12,010 nt of DNA from Evtepia sp. (lineage in GTDB: Bacteria; Bacillota; Clostridia; Oscillospirales; Oscillospiraceae). Position 1 is the stretch's first letter; each line of letters starts with the position of its first letter. A program made the position numbers and the translations under genes. The notes beneath the pieces are model-generated. The model was given only the letters and a program-made list of their open reading frames with translations, searched no databases and had not been told where the DNA came from. Positions 1-6,253 of this stretch are shown here, one piece after another. The stretch covers positions 1 through 12,010 of the forward strand of contig JAHHRP010000048.1 of the NCBI GenBank assembly GCA_020025735.1, in the 5' to 3' direction.

Positions 1-6
1 ATGGTG

Positions 7-12
7 TATAAT
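7..12 (+). promoter_or_regulatory. Probable -10 box of the ahcY riboswitch transcript
   Basis: A perfect TATAAT lies about 40 nt upstream of the first riboswitch helix, so transcription would begin near position 19 and include the whole aptamer. The matching -35 box would lie before the window start and cannot be seen. A second, weaker -10-like hexamer (TATAGT, 21-26) lies nearby and could be used instead. The assignment rests on position and the hexamer alone. Confidence 0.5.
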
Positions 13-47
13 ATAACGAGTATAGTATCCTGCGTGAATTGAATAGA

Positions 48-160
48 GCGCATTATCAAGAGTGGGTGAGAGAGTTAGCTTGATGACCCCACACCAACCT
101 GCTTTCTTGGCAAGGTGGTTCTGCTAACAGCGATAAGGAAGGCGCCGCCTCCAAGCGACC
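48..160 (+). promoter_or_regulatory. SAM riboswitch aptamer (SAM-I clan, SAM-I/IV-like architecture)
   Basis: The segment aligns with the SAM-I (S-box) aptamer. P1 pairs 53-57 (TTATC) with 132-136 (GATAA). The conserved AAGAG follows at 58-62. P2 pairs 62-66 with 88-92, and a GATGA kink-turn element lies at 82-86. The CAACC strand (95-99) and GGTG strand (114-117) hold the equivalents of the SAM-contacting C44, A45, U57 and G58 of the Thermoanaerobacter tengcongensis aptamer; g60 corresponds to G11. P3 pairs 97-102 with 110-116 around a bulged A113. The P2 loop GTTAGC (74-79) is perfectly complementary to GCTAAC (123-128), matching the SAM-I pseudoknot. No P4 hairpin fits between the pseudoknot strand and P1, unlike SAM-I. 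The P3 loop CTTG (106-109) could pair with CAAG at 152-155 or 160-163, as in SAM-IV. Its place before ahcY-metK fits SAM sensing. The pairings were found by eye, and the subclass is uncertain. Confidence 0.82.
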
Positions 161-187
161 AAGGCTTCCTTTTCGGAAGCCTTTTTC
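161..187 (+). terminator. Intrinsic terminator of the SAM riboswitch expression platform
   Basis: A perfect 9-bp stem (161-169 with 175-183) closes a TTTTC loop and runs into a T tract at 182-186, giving a classic Rho-independent terminator 59 nt before the ahcY start codon. The competing antiterminator is visible: AAGGAAG (135-141) is exactly complementary to CTTCCTT (165-171). Its 5' strand overlaps the 3' strand of aptamer helix P1 at 135-136. SAM-stabilised P1 should therefore block the antiterminator and let the terminator form, switching ahcY (and probably metK) off at high SAM. The repressive direction is inferred from this overlap. Confidence 0.88.
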
Positions 188-245
188 TATGCCTGGAAAA
201 TCCTTCTCCCCGTACGAAATTTTAGAAAGAAAAGGAACAAGTACC

Positions 246-1490
246 ATGAGCATTATAAAAGATACAGCCTTGGCAGCGTCCGGGCGCAAAAAGATTCATT
301 GGGTCCGGGACTTCATGCCTGCTCTGTCCCAGATCGAGGCCCGCTTTCAGCGAGAAAAACCATTTCAAGGGCTTCGGATAGCTGTGTCTGTCCATTTGGA
401 GGCAAAAACAGCGAACCTTGGCTATGTCCTGAAGCAGGGGGGCGCTGAGGTCTATCTCACTGGCTCCAATCCCCTGTCTACGCAAGATGATGTGGCAGCG
501 GGCCTGGCCAGCATGGGCGTAGAGACCTTTGGAATCTATGGTGCCTCTGACGAGGAGTATGAGCGCCACCTGATCCAGACCTTGCAGTGCCATCCTCATA
601 TTGTGATTGACGATGGGGGTGATCTGATTGACCTGCTGGGAGGGAAGTGCCAGGAATATGCCGACTGCCTGATGGGCGGCTGCGAGGAGACCACAACAGG
701 GATTCTCCGTCTGAAGGCGCGGGAACGTGAGGGGATCTTGCCTTGCCCCATGATGGCGGTTAACGATGCCAAAGCAAAGCACTATTATGACAACAAATAT
801 GGCACCGGACAGTCAGTCTGGGACGGAATTCTCCACACCACAAACCTGGTGGTTGCGGGCAAGACTGTTGTTGTGGCTGGATATGGCTGGTGCGGCAAAG
901 GGGTTGCCATGCGGGCTGCTGGCTTGGGTGCCAATGTGATCGTCACAGAGATTGACCCCTTCAAGGCCTTGGATGCTACCATGAATGGGTTTCGGGTGAT
1001 GACGATGGATCAGGCAGCGCCTTTGGGGGATATTTTTATTACCGTCACTGGCTGTAAGGATGTGATCGTTCCTCGCCACTTTTCAGTCATGAAGGACAAT
1101 GTTCTGCTGGCCAATGCTGGGCACTTTGACTGTGAGGTGGCAGTGGCTGCCTTGCAGGAGATGGCCGAGAAAGCAGAGTCCCGGCGAGAGAACATCATCG
1201 GATATACGCTGCCCAATGGGCACACCTTGAATGTGCTGGCAGAGGGACGATTGGTGAACTTGGCAGCAGGCAACGGTCACCCGGCAGAAATTATGGATAT
1301 GTCCTTTGCGGTCCAGGCTCTGGCCGCTGAGTGGCTGACCAAACAGCAAGGGTTGGAGAAGAAGGTTTATCCTGTTCCTGATGCCATCGACGATGAGATT
1401 GGCCGGGCCAAATTAGCGGCACTGGGCCTGTCCATTGACGCCCTGACCCCGCAGCAGGAGGCTTATTTGGCCGGTTGGACAGCAGAGTAA
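246..1490 (+). CDS. ahcY: S-adenosylhomocysteine hydrolase (adenosylhomocysteinase), short archaeal/Thermotoga type
   Basis: This cytosolic, NAD-dependent enzyme reversibly splits S-adenosylhomocysteine into adenosine and homocysteine, removing the product inhibitor of methyltransferases and feeding homocysteine to MetH. The 414-residue protein has the family hallmarks: HLEAKTANL (50-58), the catalytic-site DDGGD (122-126), NDAKAKHYYDNKYGTGQS (173-190) with the Lys178/Asp182 pair, the NAD-binding GYGWCGKG (212-219) and NAGHFD (290-295). It ends at ...QEAYLAGWTAE and lacks the roughly 20-residue C-terminal tail with the Lys and Tyr that reach the neighbouring subunit's NAD in the long eukaryotic/proteobacterial form. 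The start is ATG 246, preceded by AAAGGAA (231-237). An in-frame ATG at 189 abuts the terminator and has no Shine-Dalgarno site. Some short archaeal relatives act on S-inosylhomocysteine, so substrate preference is not certain. Expression should be controlled by the upstream SAM riboswitch. Confidence 0.95.
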   Translation: MSIIKDTALAASGRKKIHWVRDFMPALSQIEARFQREKPFQGLRIAVSVHLEAKTANLGYVLKQGGAEVYLTGSNPLSTQDDVAAGLASMGVETFGIYGASDEEYERHLIQTLQCHPHIVIDDGGDLIDLLGGKCQEYADCLMGGCEETTTGILRLKAREREGILPCPMMAVNDAKAKHYYDNKYGTGQSVWDGILHTTNLVVAGKTVVVAGYGWCGKGVAMRAAGLGANVIVTEIDPFKALDATMNGFRVMTMDQAAPLGDIFITVTGCKDVIVPRHFSVMKDNVLLANAGHFDCEVAVAALQEMAEKAESRRENIIGYTLPNGHTLNVLAEGRLVNLAAGNGHPAEIMDMSFAVQALAAEWLTKQQGLEKKVYPVPDAIDDEIGRAKLAALGLSIDALTPQQEAYLAGWTAE

Positions 1491-1600
1491 TTGCTAGATG
1501 ATCGCTGACCAAAGTGAAATAGGAATGGTTTGCACACATAGTGATGATTGATGGTTGAATAGAATGATGAATGATACAGGAAGAAGGAGGAATTATTTCC

Positions 1601-2782
1601 ATGCGACACAGCTTTTTTACTTCTGAGTCCGTTACAGAAGGACATCCCGACAAGATTTGCGATCAGATTTCTGATGCTGTCTTAGATGCGATTCTGGCCC
1701 ATGATCCCTTGGGACGGGTGGCTTGCGAGACAACTGCATCCACAGGGCTTATCCATATTATGGGTGAGATTAGCACCAACTGCTATGTAGATATTCCTAA
1801 AATTGCGCGTGAGGTCATTCGGGAAATTGGCTATGATCGGGCGAAGTACGGCTTTGATTGCGATACCTGCGGGATCATTACAAACATTGACGAGCAGAGT
1901 GCCGACATTGCTATGGGTGTGGATCAGTCCCTGGAAGCCAAGACCGACGGGGAAAGCCAGCTGGACAATGGTGCCGGAGACCAGGGAATGATGTTTGGCT
2001 ATGCCTGCGACGAGACACCGGAACGGATGCCATTGGCCATTTCGTTGGCCCACAAGATGGCCCAGCGTCTGACCCAGGTGCGGAAGGAGGGGGTGGTGGA
2101 CTACCTCCGTCCCGATGGCAAGACGCAGGTGACCGTGGAGTACGACGAGCAGAACCGGCCAGTTCGGGTAGATACGGTGGTTCTTTCCACCCAGCATAGC
2201 CCCAAGGCGGCGCTGGATCAGATTCGCAAGGACATGATTGAGTTGGTCATCCGTCCCACCGTGCCTGCAAACCTTATGGATGAGAACACAAAGATTTATG
2301 TGAACCCCACGGGGCGGTTTGTCATTGGCGGGCCGCAAGGCGACACGGGACTGACAGGTCGGAAAATCATTGTGGATACTTATGGCGGTGCTGCCCCTCA
2401 CGGCGGCGGTGCTTTTTCCGGGAAAGATCCCACCAAGGTGGATCGTTCTGCGGCTTACGCTGCCCGCTGGGTGGCTAAGACTGTGGTGGCTGCTGGGCTT
2501 GCTAAGCGTTGCCAGATCCAGTTGGCCTATGCCATTGGTGTGGCCCAGCCGGTTTCGATTCTGGTGGATACCTTTGGTACCGGCACTGTTTCTGACGATG
2601 TGCTGGAACAGGCTGTGCGTAAGACGTTTGATCTGCGTCCCACGGCGATCATCCGGGATCTGGATCTTCAAAAGCCCATTTACCGGAAGTTGGCTGCGTA
2701 TGGCCACATGGGGCGAGAGGATTTGGGGGTTCTGTGGGAAAAGACGGACCGGGCTGAGCAGCTCAAGGCTGCGTGCCAGTGA
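1601..2782 (+). CDS. metK: S-adenosylmethionine synthetase (methionine adenosyltransferase)
   Basis: The enzyme makes SAM from methionine and ATP, releasing phosphate and pyrophosphate; the active sites lie between subunits of a tetramer. The 393-residue length is normal. Diagnostic motifs are present: the N-terminal SESVTEGHPDK with His15 and Lys18, the signature GAGDQGMMFGYA (124-135), GGPQGDTGLTGRK (243-255), the phosphate-binding-loop signature GGGAFSGKDPTKVDRSAAY (268-286) with Lys275, and HMGRED near the C-terminus. ATG 1601 is chosen because AGAAGGAGG lies at 1582-1590 and the family N-terminus (RHSFFTSESVTEGHPDK) begins there; an in-frame ATG at 1571 has no such support. The gene follows ahcY after 110 nt with no recognisable terminator or convincing promoter, so it is probably co-transcribed from the riboswitch promoter. 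Confidence 0.97.
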   Translation: MRHSFFTSESVTEGHPDKICDQISDAVLDAILAHDPLGRVACETTASTGLIHIMGEISTNCYVDIPKIAREVIREIGYDRAKYGFDCDTCGIITNIDEQSADIAMGVDQSLEAKTDGESQLDNGAGDQGMMFGYACDETPERMPLAISLAHKMAQRLTQVRKEGVVDYLRPDGKTQVTVEYDEQNRPVRVDTVVLSTQHSPKAALDQIRKDMIELVIRPTVPANLMDENTKIYVNPTGRFVIGGPQGDTGLTGRKIIVDTYGGAAPHGGGAFSGKDPTKVDRSAAYAARWVAKTVVAAGLAKRCQIQLAYAIGVAQPVSILVDTFGTGTVSDDVLEQAVRKTFDLRPTAIIRDLDLQKPIYRKLAAYGHMGREDLGVLWEKTDRAEQLKAACQ

Positions 2783-2803
2783 TGGGAGAAGGGAGATCGT
2801 ACC

Positions 2804-3826
2804 ATGCCGGAAATTTCGGTGATCGTTCCCGTCTACTGTGCCCAGGAGTTTTTAGGGAAGTGTACGGCGTCTATTCTCTCCCAGACCTTTACGGACCTGG
2901 AGCTTTTGCTCATTGATGACGGCTCCCCGGACAACAGTGGTGCCCTGTGCGATCAGATTGCTAAGAGTGACAATCGAGTGCGGGTCATCCACAAAGAGAA
3001 CGGGGGGGTCAGTTCTGCCCGGAACTTGGGGATGGAACAGGCGCAGGGGACTTATCTGGCTTTTGCGGATGCCGATGATTGGCTTCCGCGGGATGCGTTA
3101 GAGACGCTGTACCAAAACTTGACCAAGGCTGGCGCAGACACTGCTGGCGGTTCCCATTGGCGCGTGGAGGTGGACGGACACCAGGAGAAGGAGAATGGTG
3201 CGTTGCCTCAGGGGATATATGGTCCGGCAGAGATCCGGTGTGGCATTGTAGACCGATTGCTGGGGGAACGGATGGGGAAGCCTGGTGAGGTCTTAAATGG
3301 TTTCGTCTGGCGCTTCCTGTTTTCTCGGGAGATCATCCAGAGCCAGAGGATCGCGTTTCAAGGGGCCTATCTGGAGGATGAGCTGTTTCTGTTGGAATAT
3401 TTCTGTCACGCCCAAAAGCTGGTTATGACTGAGCAACCGGTTTACTATTACCTGCAAAACCCCGTCTCTGTTACTCGTCGGTATTTGCCGGATTATATGC
3501 AGACCTTCCGCAGTTTTATGGAGGCCAAAGAGGACTTGGCGCAGCGAATGCGTCTTGGGGAGAATTTGCCGTTGTGGCGGGAAAACTCCTGTTGGTCTGG
3601 TTTGCTCATTGCCATCGGCAATGAATTTGCTGCCAGCAATGCGGCTTCCCTGGCTGAAAAGCGTCGGCGTGTGCGGGGGATTTGCCAACTTCCTCCAATG
3701 GCGCGGGCAATTCAGGCCATCGAACCGAAGGGGCTAGGAAGAAACAAGCAGATGGTAGCGGATTTGGTGCGTCGGCGTCAATTCTTTCTGCTCTCCATGC
3801 TGTATGGATGGAAGAATCGGAAATAA
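2804..3826 (+). CDS. Family 2 (GT-A fold) glycosyltransferase
   Basis: This 340-residue protein probably transfers a sugar from a nucleotide-sugar donor onto a cell-surface glycan precursor at the inner face of the membrane; donor and acceptor cannot be read from the sequence. The N-terminal half is typical GT2: VIVPVY (6-11), nucleotide-binding IDDGSPD (37-43), ENGGVSSARN (65-74) and the metal-binding DADDW (89-93). The EDE at 191-193 is in the usual position of the catalytic base, and YYYLQNPVSVTRR (214-226) resembles the stretch common in capsule and exopolysaccharide GT2 enzymes. The C-terminal 100 residues are basic and helical with no clear transmembrane segment. GGGAGAAGGGAG (2784-2795) precedes ATG 2804. 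The gene starts 21 nt after metK, so it may be read from the SAM-controlled transcript although its job looks unrelated. It may cooperate with the Wzy-like protein downstream. Confidence 0.88.
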   Translation: MPEISVIVPVYCAQEFLGKCTASILSQTFTDLELLLIDDGSPDNSGALCDQIAKSDNRVRVIHKENGGVSSARNLGMEQAQGTYLAFADADDWLPRDALETLYQNLTKAGADTAGGSHWRVEVDGHQEKENGALPQGIYGPAEIRCGIVDRLLGERMGKPGEVLNGFVWRFLFSREIIQSQRIAFQGAYLEDELFLLEYFCHAQKLVMTEQPVYYYLQNPVSVTRRYLPDYMQTFRSFMEAKEDLAQRMRLGENLPLWRENSCWSGLLIAIGNEFAASNAASLAEKRRRVRGICQLPPMARAIQAIEPKGLGRNKQMVADLVRRRQFFLLSMLYGWKNRK

Positions 3827-3966
3827 GTTAAGGGATAAGGGATAGAGTGCGGAAACGACGTGTGCTGCACGGCAGAATCAATGCTGTTTCGGTGCGAAGG
3901 AACCCATTGAGGGTCAAACAATCCCTATTTTACCTATCTTAGTAAAAAATAGAGAACGCAATGTAT

Positions 3967-4006
3967 CGGTCCCTGTCCAGGGAGAGTTCCCCCCAGGCAG
4001 GGACCG
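3967..4006 (+). repeat. Perfect 9-bp inverted repeat (stem-loop) in the 5' leader
   Basis: CGGTCCCTG (3967-3975) is perfectly repeated inverted as CAGGGACCG (3998-4006), enclosing 22 nt that contain a further GGGA/CCCC complement. An alternative small hairpin, CCCTG with CAGGG (3971-3975 and 3978-3982), competes with the larger one. The downstream bases (TTTCGATGG) are not a convincing U tract, so it is not called a terminator. It lies 42 nt before the GTG start and 28 nt before the Shine-Dalgarno site of the next gene, so it could act on mRNA stability, attenuation or protein binding. Confidence 0.55.
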
Positions 4007-4031
4007 TTTCGATGGAACAAGATAAGCAGAT

Positions 4032-4040
4032 AAAGGAGGG
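4032..4040 (+). promoter_or_regulatory. Shine-Dalgarno site deciding the GTG 4048 start
   Basis: AAAGGAGGG ends 7 nt before GTG 4048. It lies inside the longer open frame that begins at ATG 3961, so it argues strongly against the two upstream ATG codons as the real start. Confidence 0.8.
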
Positions 4041-4047
4041 ATCGCTT

Positions 4048-5610
4048 GTGGAAGTGGTCCAGAGCAGTGTGCTCGGACGGTTGCTGCTGCCAATGTGGCT
4101 GTGGCTTCGAGAACGATATGAATACAGCCTGTTGGCCAGGGTCCTCCGTAGTATTGCCCAGGGATGGAGCCGAGCCTGCGCTGGTAGTGTGCTGGTGAAT
4201 GTTCTCACACGAGAGGGCTGCCTGTCACGGGCTTGGAAAGACAGCATTTTTTGTCATGTGCTTACGTTTTTGTTGAGTATTCCTACCATATTACTACAAA
4301 AGCTCTATGGGGCGCTGCGGGATGTTTTTGAAGGAAGTTTAGCATCCCAGATCGTCTTTGCTGTGGTGGAAAACACACCGTTGGTAGTGGGATGGCTGAT
4401 GGTTCTGTTTCTTGCCATTCCCTATGAAAGCTGGAGCAATGGATATAGCTTTGTTGGCTTTGTCCTCTGTTTCCTGCTGGCCATTGCAGCGGGGATGCGA
4501 AAAAAGAATTTCCGGTTAGATATGGCGTTTTTGGGGCCTTGGGTGGCGGCGTTTTTCGGTATGATTCTGGTTTCTTGGCCTTTGTCTGCCTATCCTGCCC
4601 TGTCTACGCGCTTTCTGGCGCTCTACCTTACCTGCATCCTGTGTGTGATTGTGGTGGTGAGTACGGTGGAGAACGGACGGCATCTGCGCCGATTGCTGTC
4701 CTTCACTTCGCTGTCTCTGCTGATTATGTCACTGTATGGCATCTACCAGCGGATTCAAGGCGTGGAGGTGAATCCCTCTTATGTAGACATGGATCTGAAT
4801 GAGGGAATGCCCGGCCGGGTGTTCGGATTTTTTGAAAACCCGAATGCGTTTGCAGAGGTCTTGTTGCTGCTCATCCCTGTGGCCATTGCGTATATGTTGT
4901 GCGCCAAAAGCTGGGGAGGACGCTTTCTGGGCCTTGTGAGTGCAGGCGTGGGCTGTGTGTCTATTGCCATGACGTATTCCCGTGCCAGCTGGGTGGGATT
5001 GGTTTTCGCAGCGGCTATTTTTGTGGTTTTGTGGAACCGCAAGCTCATCCCTCTTGGTATCCTGGCTGCATTGGTGGTTCTGGCGGCCCTGCCAGAGACC
5101 GTATTTAATCGAGTACTGACGATATTTAATACCTCTGACTCGTCTACCACCAGTCGCTTTCCGCTCTACCGGGCGGCAGGTGAGTTCTTGAAGCAGCGGC
5201 CTGTTTTGGGGGCTGGTCTGGGGACGGATGCAGTGCGGCAGGCAGTGAGTGACCTGAATCTCTTCCACGGAAAGGATCATTTTGTTCACTGCCACAACAT
5301 CTATCTCCAAGTCTGGTGTGAGACAGGATTGGTTGGTTTGATTTCCTTTGTGGGCGGGATTCTATGGACCTTCAAGCAGGGGTGCCGTTCGGTGGCGCAG
5401 GGAACCTGTGGCCCTGTGGCTCGTATGACCATCATTGGCAGTGTGGCGGGACTCATGGGTACCATGCTCTGCGGTGTGGCTGACTATATCTGGAACTACC
5501 CCCGAGTGATGCTGATTTTCTGGTTTGTTTGTGCCTTGGCTTTGGCAGGGATTCGTCTGGCGGCACAAGGCGAGGAAGAGCAAGTATGTGATCTGACAAC
5601 AGGAGTATGA
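4048..5610 (+). CDS. O-antigen ligase / Wzy-like polysaccharide polymerase family membrane protein
   Basis: This is a roughly 520-residue polytopic membrane protein with about 11-13 hydrophobic helices. Members of this superfamily (O-antigen ligase WaaL, polymerase Wzy) use lipid-linked glycans on the outer face of the membrane, either polymerising them or passing them to an acceptor. Family features are ENPNAFAEVLL (263-273), TYSRASWVG (309-317), the extracytoplasmic stretch SRFPLYRAAGEFLKQRP with GAGLG (369-392), and HCHNIYLQVWCETGLVG (414-430), which carries the conserved His/Asn and Glu and leads into the next helix. A charged, probably cytoplasmic N-terminal region of about 65 residues precedes the first helix. 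GTG 4048 is chosen because AAAGGAGGG (4032-4040) lies 7 nt upstream. In-frame ATGs at 3961 and 4012 lie within or next to a stem-loop and lack a site. The stop overlaps the next start by 4 nt (ATGA). Ligase, polymerase and other acceptor roles cannot be told apart here. Confidence 0.85.
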   Translation: MEVVQSSVLGRLLLPMWLWLRERYEYSLLARVLRSIAQGWSRACAGSVLVNVLTREGCLSRAWKDSIFCHVLTFLLSIPTILLQKLYGALRDVFEGSLASQIVFAVVENTPLVVGWLMVLFLAIPYESWSNGYSFVGFVLCFLLAIAAGMRKKNFRLDMAFLGPWVAAFFGMILVSWPLSAYPALSTRFLALYLTCILCVIVVVSTVENGRHLRRLLSFTSLSLLIMSLYGIYQRIQGVEVNPSYVDMDLNEGMPGRVFGFFENPNAFAEVLLLLIPVAIAYMLCAKSWGGRFLGLVSAGVGCVSIAMTYSRASWVGLVFAAAIFVVLWNRKLIPLGILAALVVLAALPETVFNRVLTIFNTSDSSTTSRFPLYRAAGEFLKQRPVLGAGLGTDAVRQAVSDLNLFHGKDHFVHCHNIYLQVWCETGLVGLISFVGGILWTFKQGCRSVAQGTCGPVARMTIIGSVAGLMGTMLCGVADYIWNYPRVMLIFWFVCALALAGIRLAAQGEEEQVCDLTTGV

Positions 5611-6230
5611 CCTTGAATTACAACGAGATTGCCCGTTATCTGGGGACCCGGGGGGCCCCGCTATGGCCAGAAGCGGTGGCTTGGGCGAGCGCTTGTATGC
5701 AGGAACTGGAAGGGACAGTTGCCCCCCGCGTTTTGGGGCGGCGGCTGTCCCTTTCCCTATTTGCTGGGGAAAGTCGGGATCTGGACCATCACCTGCGCCA
5801 TTGTGCAGAGGGAATCCTTTTTGCGGTGACCTTGGGGGTGGAGGCGGATCGACTTCTGCGTCGGTGGCGTGTGCAATCCATGGCTAAGGCGGCAGTGGGG
5901 CAGGCGGTGTGTGCGGTGTGGCTGGACACCTTGTGTGCCGATTACTGTGCAAGACTTCAGCTCCAGCTGAGGGAAGGAAGCTATCTGGTCCCTCCTTTTA
6001 GTCCAGGTTACGGGGACTGGGATTTGTGTGTGCAGCGGCAGGTGCTGGAACTGCTCCAAGCGCCTGAGCGCATAGGACTGACCCTTACAGCGGGTGGGAT
6101 GCTAGTGCCAGAGAAATCTATCACCGCGCTGGTGGGCATTAGTGACCGACAGGAGGAGGCCTGCGGCCAGAAATGTATGCGATGTAAAAAAAGCGACTGT
6201 TCCTTCCGTTCTGTGCCAGTGGAACAGTAG
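5607..6230 (+). CDS. Stand-alone MetH activation-domain protein (cobalamin-dependent methionine synthase reactivation)
   Basis: The 207-residue protein matches the activation domain that is usually the C-terminal module of MetH. It should bind SAM and, with an electron donor, methylate inactive cob(II)alamin in MetH back to methylcobalamin. The diagnostic core is FSPGYGDWDLCVQ (131-143) followed by GLTLTAGGMLVPEKSITALVGI (157-178), with the LTxxxMLxPEKS block that ends this family. E. coli MetH has an RxxxGY SAM-binding motif (Arg1134); here the Arg position is Pro130 (codon CCT, 5994-5996). The C-terminal tail has four cysteines in C-x3-C-x2-C-x4-C (186, 190, 193, 198), which could hold metal or an Fe-S cluster. 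It is shorter than the E. coli domain (about 330 residues). The start overlaps the upstream stop (ATGA), implying translational coupling, and metH follows 23 nt later. Thermotoga maritima TM0269 is a known separate reactivation protein of this kind. Confidence 0.9.
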   Translation: MTLNYNEIARYLGTRGAPLWPEAVAWASACMQELEGTVAPRVLGRRLSLSLFAGESRDLDHHLRHCAEGILFAVTLGVEADRLLRRWRVQSMAKAAVGQAVCAVWLDTLCADYCARLQLQLREGSYLVPPFSPGYGDWDLCVQRQVLELLQAPERIGLTLTAGGMLVPEKSITALVGISDRQEEACGQKCMRCKKSDCSFRSVPVEQ

Positions 6231-6253
6231 GACGGTAAGAAAGAGGGGTGGCC

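Larger units (their letters stand above)
3827..4047 (+). other. Intergenic leader of 221 nt before the O-antigen ligase-like gene
   Basis: No gene, tRNA or recognised riboswitch class was found here. The region begins with a short tandem repeat (AGGGATA twice, about 3832-3845). A possible bulged hairpin follows at about 3861-3889, with GCAC and GGCAG pairing to CUGUU and GUGC. Next comes an AT-rich stretch with a near-palindrome (CTATTTTAC near 3925-3933 against GTAAAAAATAG near 3942-3952), then the strong inverted repeat listed separately. TTGAGG at 3907-3912 could be a -35 box, but no good -10 sits at the right spacing. It separates the metK/glycosyltransferase block from the ligase/metH block and probably contains the latter's promoter. 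Confidence 0.5.

Noticed and set aside
48..160. SAH riboswitch, suggested by the adjacent ahcY gene
   Set aside because: The conserved strands (AAGAG, GATGA, CAACC, GGTG and the P2-loop pseudoknot) are those of the SAM-I clan, not the SAH aptamer.
189..245. In-frame ATG at 189 as the ahcY start, adding 19 residues
   Set aside because: It directly follows the terminator T tract, has no Shine-Dalgarno site, and the extra residues resemble no SAHH N-terminus; ATG 246 has a proper site.
1682..2707. Long open frame on the minus strand opposite metK
   Set aside because: It is the reverse-strand shadow of a highly conserved gene and has no recognisable motifs or binding site.
3907..3940. TTGAGG with a downstream -10 as a promoter for the ligase/metH block
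   Set aside because: At 16-18 bp spacing only poor hexamers such as TACCTA occur, so the promoter could not be placed.
3967..4015. The inverted repeat as a Rho-independent terminator
   Set aside because: The 3' arm is followed by TTTCGATGG rather than a T run, and the loop is long.
3961..4047. ATG 3961 or ATG 4012 as the start of the O-antigen ligase-like gene
   Set aside because: Both lie within or next to the stem-loop and lack a ribosome binding site; AAAGGAGGG before GTG 4048 is far better.
6248..6253. GTG 6248 as the metH start
   Set aside because: It overlaps the AGAGGGG binding site, which correctly serves ATG 6254.
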